A DNA stretch of 28,348 nucleotides from Selaginella moellendorffii (Eukaryota > Streptophyta > Lycopodiopsida > Selaginellales > Selaginellaceae): NCBI RefSeq assembly GCF_000143415.4, contig NW_003314387.1, forward strand, positions 347,828 through 376,175, read 5' to 3'. Position 1 is the first letter of the stretch. Each line of letters opens with the position of its first letter. Below are positions 10,141-18,319 of the stretch, piece by piece. Below the pieces are notes generated by a model. That model saw nothing but the letters and a program-made list of their open reading frames with translations. It made no database searches and was not told the origin of the DNA. A program made the position numbers and the translations under genes.

Positions 10141-10313
10141 ATTGGATTCCTTGTGATTCCATCACTCTTTTAGCTAATAGAGCTTCTAATTACAATCTTT
10201 TACAAGGAACCCACAGTACAAAGACTAAGCTCGGTCACAATCTTTTAAAATGAACCCAGGACTAAGCTCAATAATGAAGATTAGGCCATCGTTGGAATGT
10301 CCATTTTAAGGAG
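10141..10313. other. Linker, no gene seen
   Basis: Contains two imperfect copies of a CACAATCTTTTAaAatGAACCCA / TACAATCTTTTACAAGGAACCCA block (about 10191-10260). Nothing else is recognised. Confidence 0.4.
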
Positions 10314-11095
10314 TTGTGCTCTTATTGGATAGCTCAATGTAAAAATGCTTTTCAATTAAAACGTACAATAATATGCTTTGCCTCCTGTGGGAACATGCAG
10401 TCTATGTTAGGAGATCTCAGCAGGCATGGTGGATCAATGTTCCATCTGGAACGGATGAAATTTCTTGCTCAAGGTGCTCGTCTGACCACATTCCATAGCA
10501 ATGTTCTGAAGCTGTACGTGAAGGAGATATTCGATGGGTTGTACAAAGAGATCAGGAAGATCCTGGTGCCGTTCATGTGGATGTTGTGCTGCCATTTGAA
10601 TGGAAATTCGGGGGTTGGTAAATCTGCATTCGTCTGGTACTTCCGGTCATGATCTACGAGTCCAGAGCGACTGTTTTGATGTTCAAGGGTAACAAGCTCA
10701 GGGTGGTGAATAGAGAAGACTTCCCTCAGGAGATTGTGCTGGACAGCAAAGTAGATACCATCTCATCGATCTGTGAGTGGACTTGGGGCGGATGGTTGGA
10801 AATAAAACCCTTGTTGCTGCTTCATCACCAGACGAGTTCAATGTCAGAAAAGCCAAGCGGACAACGTTCACTCGCTATCTGCCTGCGTGGGAAAAGCACG
10901 AGTACGATGCTCTTGTGTCTTCTTGGAGGAAACGCGTGACAGACTACGAGAGTGGATCGGAAGAAGCCAAAGAGATAACGCAGAGAGTGAATGCTGCTGA
11001 AATGGCGTTTGAATGGTTTGGAGGTATCCCCTAGTTTCTTTGGGATGTAGAAGCAAACGGTCTGACTGTGGAAGCTTTTGAAAGGGATTGAAGCA
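10314..11095 (+). pseudogene. Crinkler/RHS-type P-loop NTPase-like relic
   Basis: Plus-strand frames contain, in order, a Walker A loop GNSGVGKS followed by AFVWYF (about 10601-10640), the strand-like stretch ATVLMFKGNKLRVV, then VAASSPDEF, FTRYLPAWEKHEYDAL, and finally FEWFGGIP at about 11010-11033. The order P-loop, 'SSP', 'Y.P.W...E' and 'F..FGGIP' is the signature of the NTPase module shared by Crinkler-type effectors of oomycetes and fungi, the trypanosome RHS proteins and related eukaryotic proteins. The frame changes near 10645 and near 10775 and meets a stop right after GGIP; a diverged continuation (VEANGLTVEAFER) follows. It is therefore broken. The family call rests on motif order judged by eye; a divergent STAND-like ATPase is the main alternative. 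Confidence 0.6.
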
Positions 11096-11687
11096 CTTGA
11101 GTATGGTTCTGACTCCTGATTTTGTCCTTCAAGCGTTTTGAGTGTTGGTGGTCCAGGAAACCAAGGTGCGCATCTTCATGCTCTCAAACATGCTCCTGGC
11201 GGCGCTCAAGTTGAAACTTGCGTGAGAGCTATCCAGCAGACAATGGTCTTGCGCAGCATCTCGTGAACGGCCTTGTCAAAATGCCCATTCTCGCAAATGC
11301 GAGGATCCACGGTACTGGATTCTTCTCCGGGATTTGACCGAAGCTGTTCTTCGTGAGGGCAACGACGCCTTGGATGGTCCTAATGATGGAAGTCGTTGTA
11401 ATTCTTAGGATACTACTTTATCCATCACGAATAGCATCAATACAGTAATCACTTCGAAGCTTTTAAAATAGGATCTACATATTTTGTCTTGGTAATGGGA
11501 GATTTCACTTCCTGAACATAGTCGCTTCTATATATCAGGTGATAGCCACACACAAAAAAAATTCAAAAAATGGATGGATTTAACAGCAAATGAAATCAAT
11601 CAAGATGTGGACGTTAGATCTTGCTTCCGGCACCAGGAATCGTCTAAAATCAATCCATGGTGAGGCTCTTTGGGTATCGAGGTTTCT
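11096..11687. other. No recognised gene
   Basis: 11096-11400 may hold further decayed sequence from the NTPase relic but has many stops. 11400-11590 is AT-rich with short A runs. No repeat shared with the rest of the window was found. Confidence 0.4.
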
Positions 11688-12029
11688 TCATTTGAATCCT
11701 TGGAATCTTTCGGTTTTCGGTTTTCGACATCCAAGCCGGCTCCCTTTCGTCCTTGGGCGGCTGGATGCCTTGGATGATCGCCGCATTTGCCGCGTCTTGG
11801 CGTCTGGAAGGGATGTGTCAGGGAGCGAAGCAATTGCGTCAGAATAGATGCAGCTGAGCTTCTGGACCAGCTCGTCCCAAGTCCGGCACGACAGGCCCGT
11901 TGTGTAGTTGAGAGAGAGGGGATGGAAAAGGTCGCCTTTGTCTGGGTGTAACCGGATGGAGAGCTCCGAGGGATTCAAGCCACCCAAACATCGAGAGATG
12001 GCAGCTTTCCGCTGCACAGACACCTCCAC
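11688..12029 (-). CDS. Hypothetical ORF, 113 codons, doubtful
   Basis: The minus-strand frame opens MEVSVQRKAAISRCLGG, followed by LNPSELSIRLHPDKGD and a middle part rich in hydrophobic and aromatic residues (WDELVQKLSCIY). It then turns into a basic, serine-rich tail. I do not recognise a family, signal peptide or membrane segment. It is not interrupted by a repeat and its amino-acid use in the first 80 residues looks protein-like, but overlapping plus-strand frames of 77-85 codons show that open frames of this size occur here by chance. No supporting neighbour exists. Confidence 0.25.
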   Translation of the reverse strand: MEVSVQRKAAISRCLGGLNPSELSIRLHPDKGDLFHPLSLNYTTGLSCRTWDELVQKLSCIYSDAIASLPDTSLPDAKTRQMRRSSKASSRPRTKGSRLGCRKPKTERFQGFK

Positions 12030-12629
12030 TAAAATCTAACGGTTTGGATGGTATATTCTAAGATATCCTTTAATCCAACGGCTGTGATGTATCGCTCTTA
12101 ACCTTTTATTTGTTTGTAGTTACCACTAATATAAACTGCGTTTAAAAGTTCATTCTCATTCACTATTTCTAGCTTGTTGTCTAGCGTCTTTCTTGTTCAA
12201 ATGGTGAGGAAGGCTTGCATATGCTGGCAGGGTCATCGAGAATTCAATGGCACAACATTGTGTGTGATTGATAGATTATGCTGAAGTGACAACTGATGAG
12301 AATTTGGTATATATGATCGAATTGGTAAGCTCAATGGCATGTTTGTGCTGTTTGTGTGCTACTGGAGCAAATCAAATATATATATATCTTCCCTTCCACA
12401 AAATTTGATTGCATGAGTACAGTGGAGATGCACCTAAGTTAATACTTTTTAATGATCTGTTTGTTTAAGTCTGTAATAATGGATTCCATTGATTACAAGT
12501 TTGGTTTTGCTTCTTTACTATGATCTAGTACCAACTTAACAACACAGTTAATCTTAGGTGAGATTTTGAGGAGAGCCACTCTCACTAGTAGATTGTATAG
12601 TGTTATAAAAAAGGAAAATAATAAAATGG
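12030..12629. other. AT-rich spacer
   Basis: No open frame or known motif. Contains a short (TA)n run near 12378-12389 and several A/T-rich blocks. Confidence 0.5.
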
Positions 12630-12800
12630 TCCAACACAGTTAATTTAATAATAAAATAATAAAATAGTGTTCATGTTAGGGGGCGACCCTAACACCGTAT
12701 TATTCTTGATTGAAAGTCGAGGCGGATGGGAATCGAACCCAGCAACCCTTCACAATAGAACATTACAGCGTGCATGCTATAACCACAAAGCCATGAACAC
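12630..12800 (-). mobile_element. tRNA-headed SINE-like element
   Basis: On the minus strand, TGGCTTTGTGGTTATAGC (A-box and a GCT/AGC D-stem) is followed about 37 bases later by CTGGGTTCGATTCCCA, a textbook B-box with a paired T-stem (TGGG/CCCA) and 7-nt loop. The 5' bases do not pair with the bases after the T-arm, so no acceptor stem forms, and the central part is too long for a normal tRNA. Behind the tRNA-like head are a perfect hairpin (12674-12694) and an AT-rich tail of TATTTTATT units. Head, body and A/T tail in this order fit a tRNA-derived SINE. A degenerate class II tRNA pseudogene is the alternative. Confidence 0.55.
12674..12694. repeat. Perfect 8-bp hairpin in SINE body
   Basis: TGTTAGGG pairs with CCCTAACA across a five-base loop (GGCGA on the plus strand). 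Confidence 0.8.
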
Positions 12801-12849
12801 TGGGAGATAACAAAATATTATTTCAGCACCTCTTATTTGAAAAACAAGA

Positions 12850-13270
12850 TTTGGAATCCATCTGATTGTCCACGTCGACGACATCCAGGGGCTGCGAGGC
12901 CAGAGATTTGGAGGATCCACGCGCGGATCCTGGAGAGCAGCTACTGGCCGAATCAATACCGTCTTCATCCGGCATGAAATCAAAGATTTCTTCCTCTGCT
13001 ATTCACTGCTGGAAGGGGAACCCATGGAACGTCCTGTCATTCTGGGCAGTAGATTCGTCCAGGACACGAGATCCTTGGCCGGCGTTTTTGCCCAAGCTCG
13101 ATTTCGCTGCCACAATTTGCCCCTGCTGCGCGAGAGCCATTATCATCGAGTTCCATGGCGCTCTGAGACGCAATCAAACATAGACTCTCACTCTCGGATG
13201 CGGGATGCCGCCACATACGCGGTGACCATCGCGTTCCAGGAGACGATCCTAATCGAACAAGATTGACGCC
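12850..13270 (-). pseudogene. PPR protein fragment with stops
   Basis: The minus strand reads IRIVSWNAMVTAYVAA, then SMFDCVSERH, stops, WNSMIMALAQQGQIVAA in a second frame, and KDLVSWTNLL in a third. 'SWNAMVTAY', 'MFD...ER' and 'SWT.LL' are hallmarks of PLS-class PPR repeats. Three frames and several stops within 300 bases show heavy decay. It lies opposite in strand to the PPR pieces at 9745 and 14570. Confidence 0.7.
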
Positions 13271-13454
13271 GCATCGATCGAATGCCCTGTTCTTGCTGCT
13301 CGCATTTGCCAGCGAAAGGGAATATCGCGCGATCCAAGAGCCTGAACCCGGCGCGGCGGCGTGGATCATTCGGGGGGATCGGCACGAGAGAAGATTTAGC
13401 TCCAGCAACGCTGCCGAGAGCGACTTTGCGGAGAAGAGAAATCCCTCGTTCATA

Positions 13455-13582
13455 CAAAAAAATTTGATTGGGTCTCTGGCTGTGGGTTCGAACCTGTGAC
13501 CTTGCCAATATATTTTTTTATTCTAGTCAGATATCCGGCCATCAGGTTCCCGTCCAAAGTGTACACTAATCGCTTCTTAACG
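13455..13582 (-). mobile_element. SINE-like repeat, copy 4
   Basis: Full-length minus-strand member of the family at 5445. It has ACGTTAAGAAGC at the 5' end, GATGGCCGGATATCTGAC as the A-box-like part, a palindromic B-box GGTTCGAACC, and a 3' end CCCAATCAAATTTTTTT with a T run. It sits outside the D1/D2 duplication, so it is an independent copy. Confidence 0.65.
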
Positions 13583-13645
13583 TATACCATAATGTAAACA
13601 GCGGCGCAAGAGATTTTCGTTTTGTGGGCGCCTGGCGCGCAGCGT

Positions 13646-14405
13646 GTCAAGCTCAAGAAAGAAACCATTCTCTTCTCGATGGAATGAAACTCTCACTTTC
13701 TCCATGCTCTGGCGAGGCCATGGCAAACAAAACGGGTTGGATGGACTCTGCATCTCAATCTGAGCAAGCAGCTGATGCAGAAGTTATTTTTGAGAAACAA
13801 AGTATAAGTATGCTGCAACAAGAACCAGCAACATCCGTTTAAGATATTGTTCTGGAAGATGGCTTGTCTGAGCTCGAGTTTGATTTGATCCAGGCACCAT
13901 GGTCCCGGGAATCTATTCTTCACTTGGTTGTCCAAGCTGGAGGTCCATAGGTTTGGATCCTTTCAAATCCTCGGGGCGTGAGACTCTGGAGCTCCAAGTT
14001 TTGATGCCTTCTCTTGGCAATAATATAATATATTGCTCTGAAACCGTGAAAGCTTACTCACCCGCAAACAAAACTCCAGGGTTGCACCAGAGATCCAATA
14101 AACCTGTGAGAGCCTTGACCAAGCTCAAACTCAATCAGCTCAGAGCAAGCTTTCTCAAAAGTTTCCAAGAGCAGATGGCATAACACAAAAAACGTATATC
14201 AGGTCACCAACTCATCTCATCACAAGTTGCGTTGTGGTCACTCCACGCCTTGGATGTTGATGAACTACAGGCCTCCATTTTATCTTGGAAAATGCTCGAG
14301 GCCAAAGGGTGGCGAAGATGAGGAATGAAGCGATCTGGACTGGACAAGAGTATAAGCAAAATGAGCACGAGAAGAACCACACATGCCGCGGAAAAGCAGT
14401 GCTTG
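13646..14405 (+). repeat. Dispersed repeat R2, copy b
   Basis: Collinear with R2 copy a (8896-9744), with small indels. The tail from about 14282 carries, inverted, CATTCCTCATCTTCGCCACC, similar to the host sequence at 4727 and 15842. The 178-codon minus-strand frame overlapping this region is not supported by copy a. Confidence 0.75.
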
Positions 14406-14569
14406 TGCTTGTGAGCCTAGTTTGAAGATGTCTGAGACTGAGAAGAAAGACCATGCTGCTCGACTCATAGAGCACGCCCGGCAGCAGCACACCGCCCGGG
14501 TAAAGAGCCCCCTGGATCGAAAATGTGCAGCAGTAGCGTATAATGGCAATGGCGGTGGTTTTCCATGGC

Positions 14570-15110
14570 ATCGTTCTTGAGCCTTGACGAGGAGGTGCCA
14601 TCCAGCGAAGATTTGCAGGAAGGAGGAGCGATCTCCAGCGGTGGGCGCCTGGGCGAGAATGCGGTGAGCACAGATCTGGGAGGGGGAAGGCGCATCCACG
14701 AGGAAAATCGTCTCCAGCGGCCTCGAGGTTCCTTGCTAATCTGGTCATAGAAAGGTATGGAAAGTGCGGGCGCTGGAAATCTTCCAGAAGATGAAAGATC
14801 GAGGTTCTTTCTCGTGGAAGATTGCGATCGCGGCATTTGCCCTTGTTACTCTTTTTCGAGCATCCAGTTATTTCTCTTGGCAGCTATCAATGCCGATCCG
14901 GGGGAGATCCACGCGCTAATCATCGCCGCGTTACGGTGCTCCGTTGGCGAGCATGCCATCGCCGAGATCTTCTTCTGCCAAGAACTGGACAGACACTTGC
15001 ATCGGGTGGAACCAGGGCATTGCCGTGTGAGCTCGAGACTGGCATCCCAGCCTGATCGGCGCCACATCCCAATCTCTGCCCCAAGCTCCAATTACTACAA
15101 CGACAAGCCA
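14570..15110 (+). pseudogene. PPR protein fragment, frameshifted
   Basis: Plus-strand pieces in several frames read GGGRRIHEE, RYGKCGR, LEIFQKMKDRGSFSWKIAIAAFA and GEIHALIIAALRCSVGEHAIAEI. The series 'GR.IHE.I', 'YGKCG', 'IF..M..R...SW...I.A.A' and 'IHA.I' matches consecutive PLS-class PPR motifs. At least two frame changes and one stop interrupt it. The 187-codon open frame starting at 14757 covers part of it but mixes PPR and non-PPR frames. Confidence 0.65.
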
Positions 15111-15289
15111 AAGATGGTGATGGTGTTATTGTCTCAGCTCCAGGATTGCGAGGAGATCAGACAGCAGGGGTATGGCCTCCTCCAAAGGCCGTGGTTGATT
15201 TACCCTCCAGCAGTAGTCTTTCAACCAGGCCTGGGGCGGGCCTTCTGCCAACTTAAGTCGAGGTTCCTGGTGTTTCTCACCATGTGTTT
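15111..15289. other. Junction between oppositely oriented PPR relics
   Basis: No motif recognised. PPR similarity on the plus strand ends before it and minus-strand PPR similarity begins after it. Confidence 0.4.
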
Positions 15290-15465
15290 CTCACCTGGAT
15301 CTCTGCCACATCGCCATTGATAGCTGCAAGAATTCGATCGACGAGCATTTGCTGGGCAAATGCGTTCCAGAAGAAAACATTTCCATCTTCCATTTTGTGG
15401 AGGACACCCAAGGCATCCGCGGTGCGCCCGCACTTTCCATACATTTCCATGACGAAATTCGTGAG
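15290..15465 (-). pseudogene. PPR protein fragment
   Basis: The minus strand reads VMEMYGKCGRTADALGV followed by LHKMEDGNVFFWNAF and AQQMLVDRILAAINGD. 'MYGKCG...DA...' and 'M...N.F.WN..' are PLS-class PPR motifs. It is uninterrupted for about 55 codons, then meets a stop. LAAINGD in this piece resembles LAAINAD at 14880 on the opposite strand, so the two relics may be inverted copies of related genes. Confidence 0.7.
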
Positions 15466-15544
15466 GAACGATCAGAGCAGCGTCTCCTCCTCGTCGTCAA
15501 GAAAAATGCGATGGAACCATTCGTTAACTACAGGTAAGCTTCGT

Positions 15545-15776
15545 CAAAATAGCAAATGTCGCAAGGACAGCGATAGCAGAGGTGACGCTGCCACCATTGG
15601 GCGACCTGGATAACGATACGCTGCTCTGCACTTTTGCTTGCATTCCAACAAGGAAGTTCCTCACCCGAGAAGCGCTTGTCTGCTGTGCTTGGCTGGATGA
15701 TCCGGTCTGGCTCAAACCAAGACAAGCCTTCAAACAATACCTCGCAAAGCAAGCATCACAAGCATTGCTTTTGTGA
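15545..15776 (+). pseudogene. F-box fragment
   Basis: The plus strand reads LPPLGDLDNDTLLCTF, then IPTRKFLTREALVC, then CAWLDDPVWLK. This follows the F-box pattern 'LP.dLL..I...lp.rsL....VC..W', about 40 residues, then stops about 20 codons later with none of the Kelch, LRR or FBA repeats that normally follow. It shares DNA with 5905-5990. An F-box binds SKP1; this copy lacks a substrate-binding part. Confidence 0.6.
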
Positions 15777-15883
15777 TTTAAAGTGGTATGTATATACTCT
15801 TGTCCAGATTGCTCAAGAACGCACAAGAGACTGTCTTGAGCTTCATTCCTCACCTTTGCCACCTTTCGATTTTCGCCAAGCGA
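15777..15883 (+). repeat. Host repeat shared with 4727 and (inverted) 14290
   Basis: Contains ATACTCTTGTCCAGA and ATTCCTCACCTTTGCCACC followed by CGATTTTCGCCAAGcGATGTG. The latter matches 4727-4768 almost base for base, and the former matches the inverted tail of R2. Similarity to 4727 ends exactly where the candidate LTR of element C begins. Confidence 0.7.
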
Positions 15884-16045
15884 TGTGAAGAGGTGTGAAA
15901 ACTCCTCTTCGCTGGAAATCTATTGTTAGTAAGAAAACAAAAGAGAAAAAGGCCCGATCTCCAAGGGCAAAGAAGAAGCACGAGAAAAAGAATGCTGTGT
16001 ATTGATAAGAAAAACGATGGAATGGAGATATGTATCCACAATTCA
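15884..16045 (-). mobile_element. Candidate 3' LTR of element C (about 162 bp)
   Basis: On the minus strand the block starts TGAATTGTGG directly after a polypurine tract and ends CTTCACA at the point where homology to the host repeat begins. The length is short for a gypsy LTR and the mate is not in the window, so only the right edge (polypurine tract) and left edge (host homology) support it. Confidence 0.45.
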
Positions 16046-16059
16046 GATTCCCCCTTTTG
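16046..16059 (-). other. Polypurine tract of element C
   Basis: The minus strand reads CAAAAGGGGGAATC just before the TG that starts the candidate LTR. Confidence 0.5.
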
Positions 16060-16062
16060 AAA

Positions 16063-16084
16063 GGCTAGCAGTTCTAACTGCTAG
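16063..16084. repeat. Perfect 10-bp hairpin next to the polypurine tract
   Basis: GCTAGCAGTT pairs with AACTGCTAGC across a two-base loop, three bases from the polypurine tract of element C. The next bases (ATATACTATAT) are also self-complementary. Confidence 0.8.
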
Positions 16085-16199
16085 CATATACTATATGTTG
16101 TGCATGATTTAATCTATGGCTCCGATGCAGCCTTGGGTTCAAAGTCGGAGTCCCTTGAGCCTGGGTTTTTGGTTGATACACTCTGCTCCTCTGACAGAA

Positions 16200-16790
16200 C
16201 TAGACACCGTCCTCGGTGCGAACATAGTCAGTTTCCATCGCTTGTTGCTGCTGCTACTCAAGTCGATAGAGGCGACGTTTTTGCTGCGGGAGTGTAAGCT
16301 CGTGGTTAGGGACACTATCTGGTGGATCTGTCCCATCTTCCTGGAGGTCGGCTACCTCAGCCAGCAGGGCAGTATGATCATCCTCGAGCTTTCAGTAGCA
16401 AGTGTTGAGCTCTTTGTATTTGAATTTGTAGGTGAATTTGTGAGCTGTTGATGGGGTTGATGGCTGCTTGGAGATGATCTTTCTGATGTCCTGGAGGTCA
16501 GTGCGGATTTGCTTCATCTCTTCGAGCTGAGCATCCAGCTGGTGGTTTAAAGGCTCATAGAATTCCTTCTTAATCGCTCCCTGGAGTCTTGCTTGAGAAG
16601 ATGCTATGCAATGTCAGCTCGTGTTGGGAAGTATTTTGCTTGGTCGCGGTGCATGCGTTGATTGAGGGCTTCAAATAACTTGCGGGTGTAGTAGCTTGGG
16701 TCGCGAAGTTTTTCTTCGTACTCCTTCCTGATCCCGTCATAATCATGGCGTACCTGACTCTGTGGCTGAAGCATAGCTGCTGCTCCTACT
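16200..16790 (-). pseudogene. Extra ORF of element C, distal part (coiled-coil-like)
   Basis: Continuing from 24110 across the inserted element B, the minus strand reads RHDYDGIRKEYEEKLRD and LFEALNQRMHRDQAKYF. After one frame change it reads ARLQGAIKKEFYEPLN, LDAQLEEMKQIRTDLQDIRK and HTALLAEVADLQED. The heptad-like spacing of L and I with many E, K and Q residues suggests a coiled coil. There are stops, including one near 16610. No known catalytic motif is visible. It is the C-terminal half of the same protein whose N-terminal half lies at 24110-25405. Confidence 0.5.
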
Positions 16791-17034
16791 CCTTTGTGAG
16801 ACACAAAATCCCTAGGCCCCAAAGTGGAGCTGGAAAGGGTGCCATGTGGTAGTGGCCGAAGTGAAAGCCAAACAAGCGTAACACGTTTGGACTAAAAGCT
16901 CCGACTTGAAAGGTCGAGAGCGGGAGTGGAACTCCCAACAAAGTGCTCGAGGAACAAGCATGAAGCAAGCAATAAGCAAGGCTCCAAAAAGGGACCCAAA
17001 AAGGACCAACACATGACACGTGAAAGTGTCTGAG

Positions 17035-17390
17035 GTGGAGTCCGAGGTGGAGTCCGAGATGGAGTCCGAGATGGAGTCCGAGATGGACCCAGACGGAGTC
17101 CGAGATGGAGTCCGAGATGGACCCGAGACGGAGTCTGAGATGGAGTCCAAAGTGGAGTCCACGATGGAGTCCGAGATGGAGTCCGAAGTGGAATCCGAGA
17201 TGGAGTCCGAGATGGACCGAGACGGAGTCCGAGATGACCGGGACCAAGACCGAGACCAAGACCGAGACCGGGACTGAGACCGAGACCGGGACCGAGACCG
17301 AGACCGAGGTGGAGGCCGAAACCGAGTCCGAGTCCGAGTCCGAGTCCGAGTCTGAGTCCGAGTCCGAGTCCGAGTTCGAGTCTGAGAGGG
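17035..17390. repeat. Hexamer-based minisatellite in LTR1
   Basis: Three consecutive sub-arrays: 12-mers of GAGTCCGAGATG type (to about 17225), GACCGA/GACCGG hexamers (about 17226-17310) and GAGTCC hexamers (to about 17390). The period is a multiple of three and the units lack stops, so all frames on both strands stay open and encode low-complexity runs (ESEM, RDRD, TETE; SDSD, RTRT, LGLG). Confidence 0.9.
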
Positions 17391-17455
17391 TGAAAGCCCA
17401 AAGCGTTCGTCTCCCAGATCCTGGGGGTTTTGGCTCCAAAAGTATAGTAAGGGGG
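17386..17455 (+). promoter_or_regulatory. Promoter-like module in LTR1
   Basis: GAGGGTGAAAGCCCAAAGCG followed by CCAAAAGTATAGTAAGGGGG, the counterpart of 4142-4199 in element A. The TATA-like core is at about 17443. Confidence 0.45.
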
Positions 17456-17813
17456 AGGACTGTAGTGGAGCCAGTTTGGCCAGGAAAGGCCAGACCCAGT
17501 GTTGGGTGATGAACTGACCACTGGGAAGTCCAAGACTAGAGTGAACACGGACCGACAAGCGGGGTAGCTTGGTGAAGTGTTCAAGAGCCGGCTCTAGTTC
17601 CCCCGGGAGATCGACTGGCCGATGCTCCCAGTCCAAGTGTGGGTGGCACTACCTACTTGGATACCAGACGTGGCTCAATGGAACCTCGCTCTAAGCCCAT
17701 GGCTAGAGCACCCAAGGGCGGAAGGTGGGGAAAGTACCTAGGTGGCTCGCGTAAGGCCACGGTGTTCCGAAATGTCGTCCCAAAGGCCCAGACTGTGGAA
17801 AGGAAGAGGAACA

Positions 17814-17868
17814 GTCCTCTAGGGTGTGACCAAGGACACAGTCATGTGGTGATGAAGTCCTAGAGGAC
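17814..17868. repeat. 10-bp stem with paired change between the two LTRs
   Basis: GTCCTCTAGG (17814-17823) pairs with CCTAGAGGAC (17859-17868) across a 35-base loop. In LTR2 the arms read GTCCTCTGGG (from 23565) and CCCAGAGGAC (to 23619). Both partners of one base pair differ (A17821/T17861 versus G23572/C23612), so pairing is kept. Confidence 0.8.
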
Positions 17869-18319
17869 CGTGGGGCTTAGTGGTCGGGCCGGTGGGCCTC
17901 GATCCAGTGGCAGTGTTGGCAAACACGGCCAAAGGCAAAAAGGGACTTAATGGGGACTGACAGAGGGATATTGGGGAAGGCTGTTCCCTTTGTCGGTTAG
18001 CATCCTAAGGATGCTAAGGAGTGGATCTAGGATGACCACTCATGGATGGTTGGCCCAGTCTTGGAGAGACAAGACTGTGTTGCAAGTGGTATTGGACTAC
18101 CAGTGCAGCAAAGGTGATTGGGCATGGCCTTAGCGTAACAGGCTGTTATGTTGGTGGTACCTTTGAATGTCGGTCATGGGATTGGACACATGGAACACTT
18201 GGACCAGGTGCAAGGGTTGAGTGGCATGGATGCCATTTTTGGGGCTAGCAAGTCCCAAGTCCTGAATTGGACTTATGGAGGTTGTGAATGAGACTCCTCC
18301 AAATGGTCGGAGGTGTGGT

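Noticed and set aside
12717-12799. Functional tRNA gene on the minus strand
   Set aside because: Good A- and B-boxes and T-stem, but no acceptor stem and an over-long central part; SINE head fits better.
14212-14748. 178-codon minus-strand open frame
   Set aside because: It overlaps repeat R2 copy b and plus-strand PPR motifs; the homologous stretch in R2 copy a is not open, and no motif is visible.
14757-15320. 187-codon plus-strand open frame as a gene
   Set aside because: PPR similarity moves between frames here, so the open frame is a by-product of a frameshifted PPR relic.
16786-17636. Open frames of 217-274 codons on the minus strand (and 134 on plus) in LTR1; the same in LTR2 at 22364-23335
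   Set aside because: They translate the hexamer minisatellite in several frames at once; composition is low-complexity and the frames differ in length between the two LTRs.
17997-18017. Rho-independent-type terminator hairpins in element B
   Set aside because: The window is eukaryotic and the stems are not followed by T runs; they belong to the general hairpin tiling.
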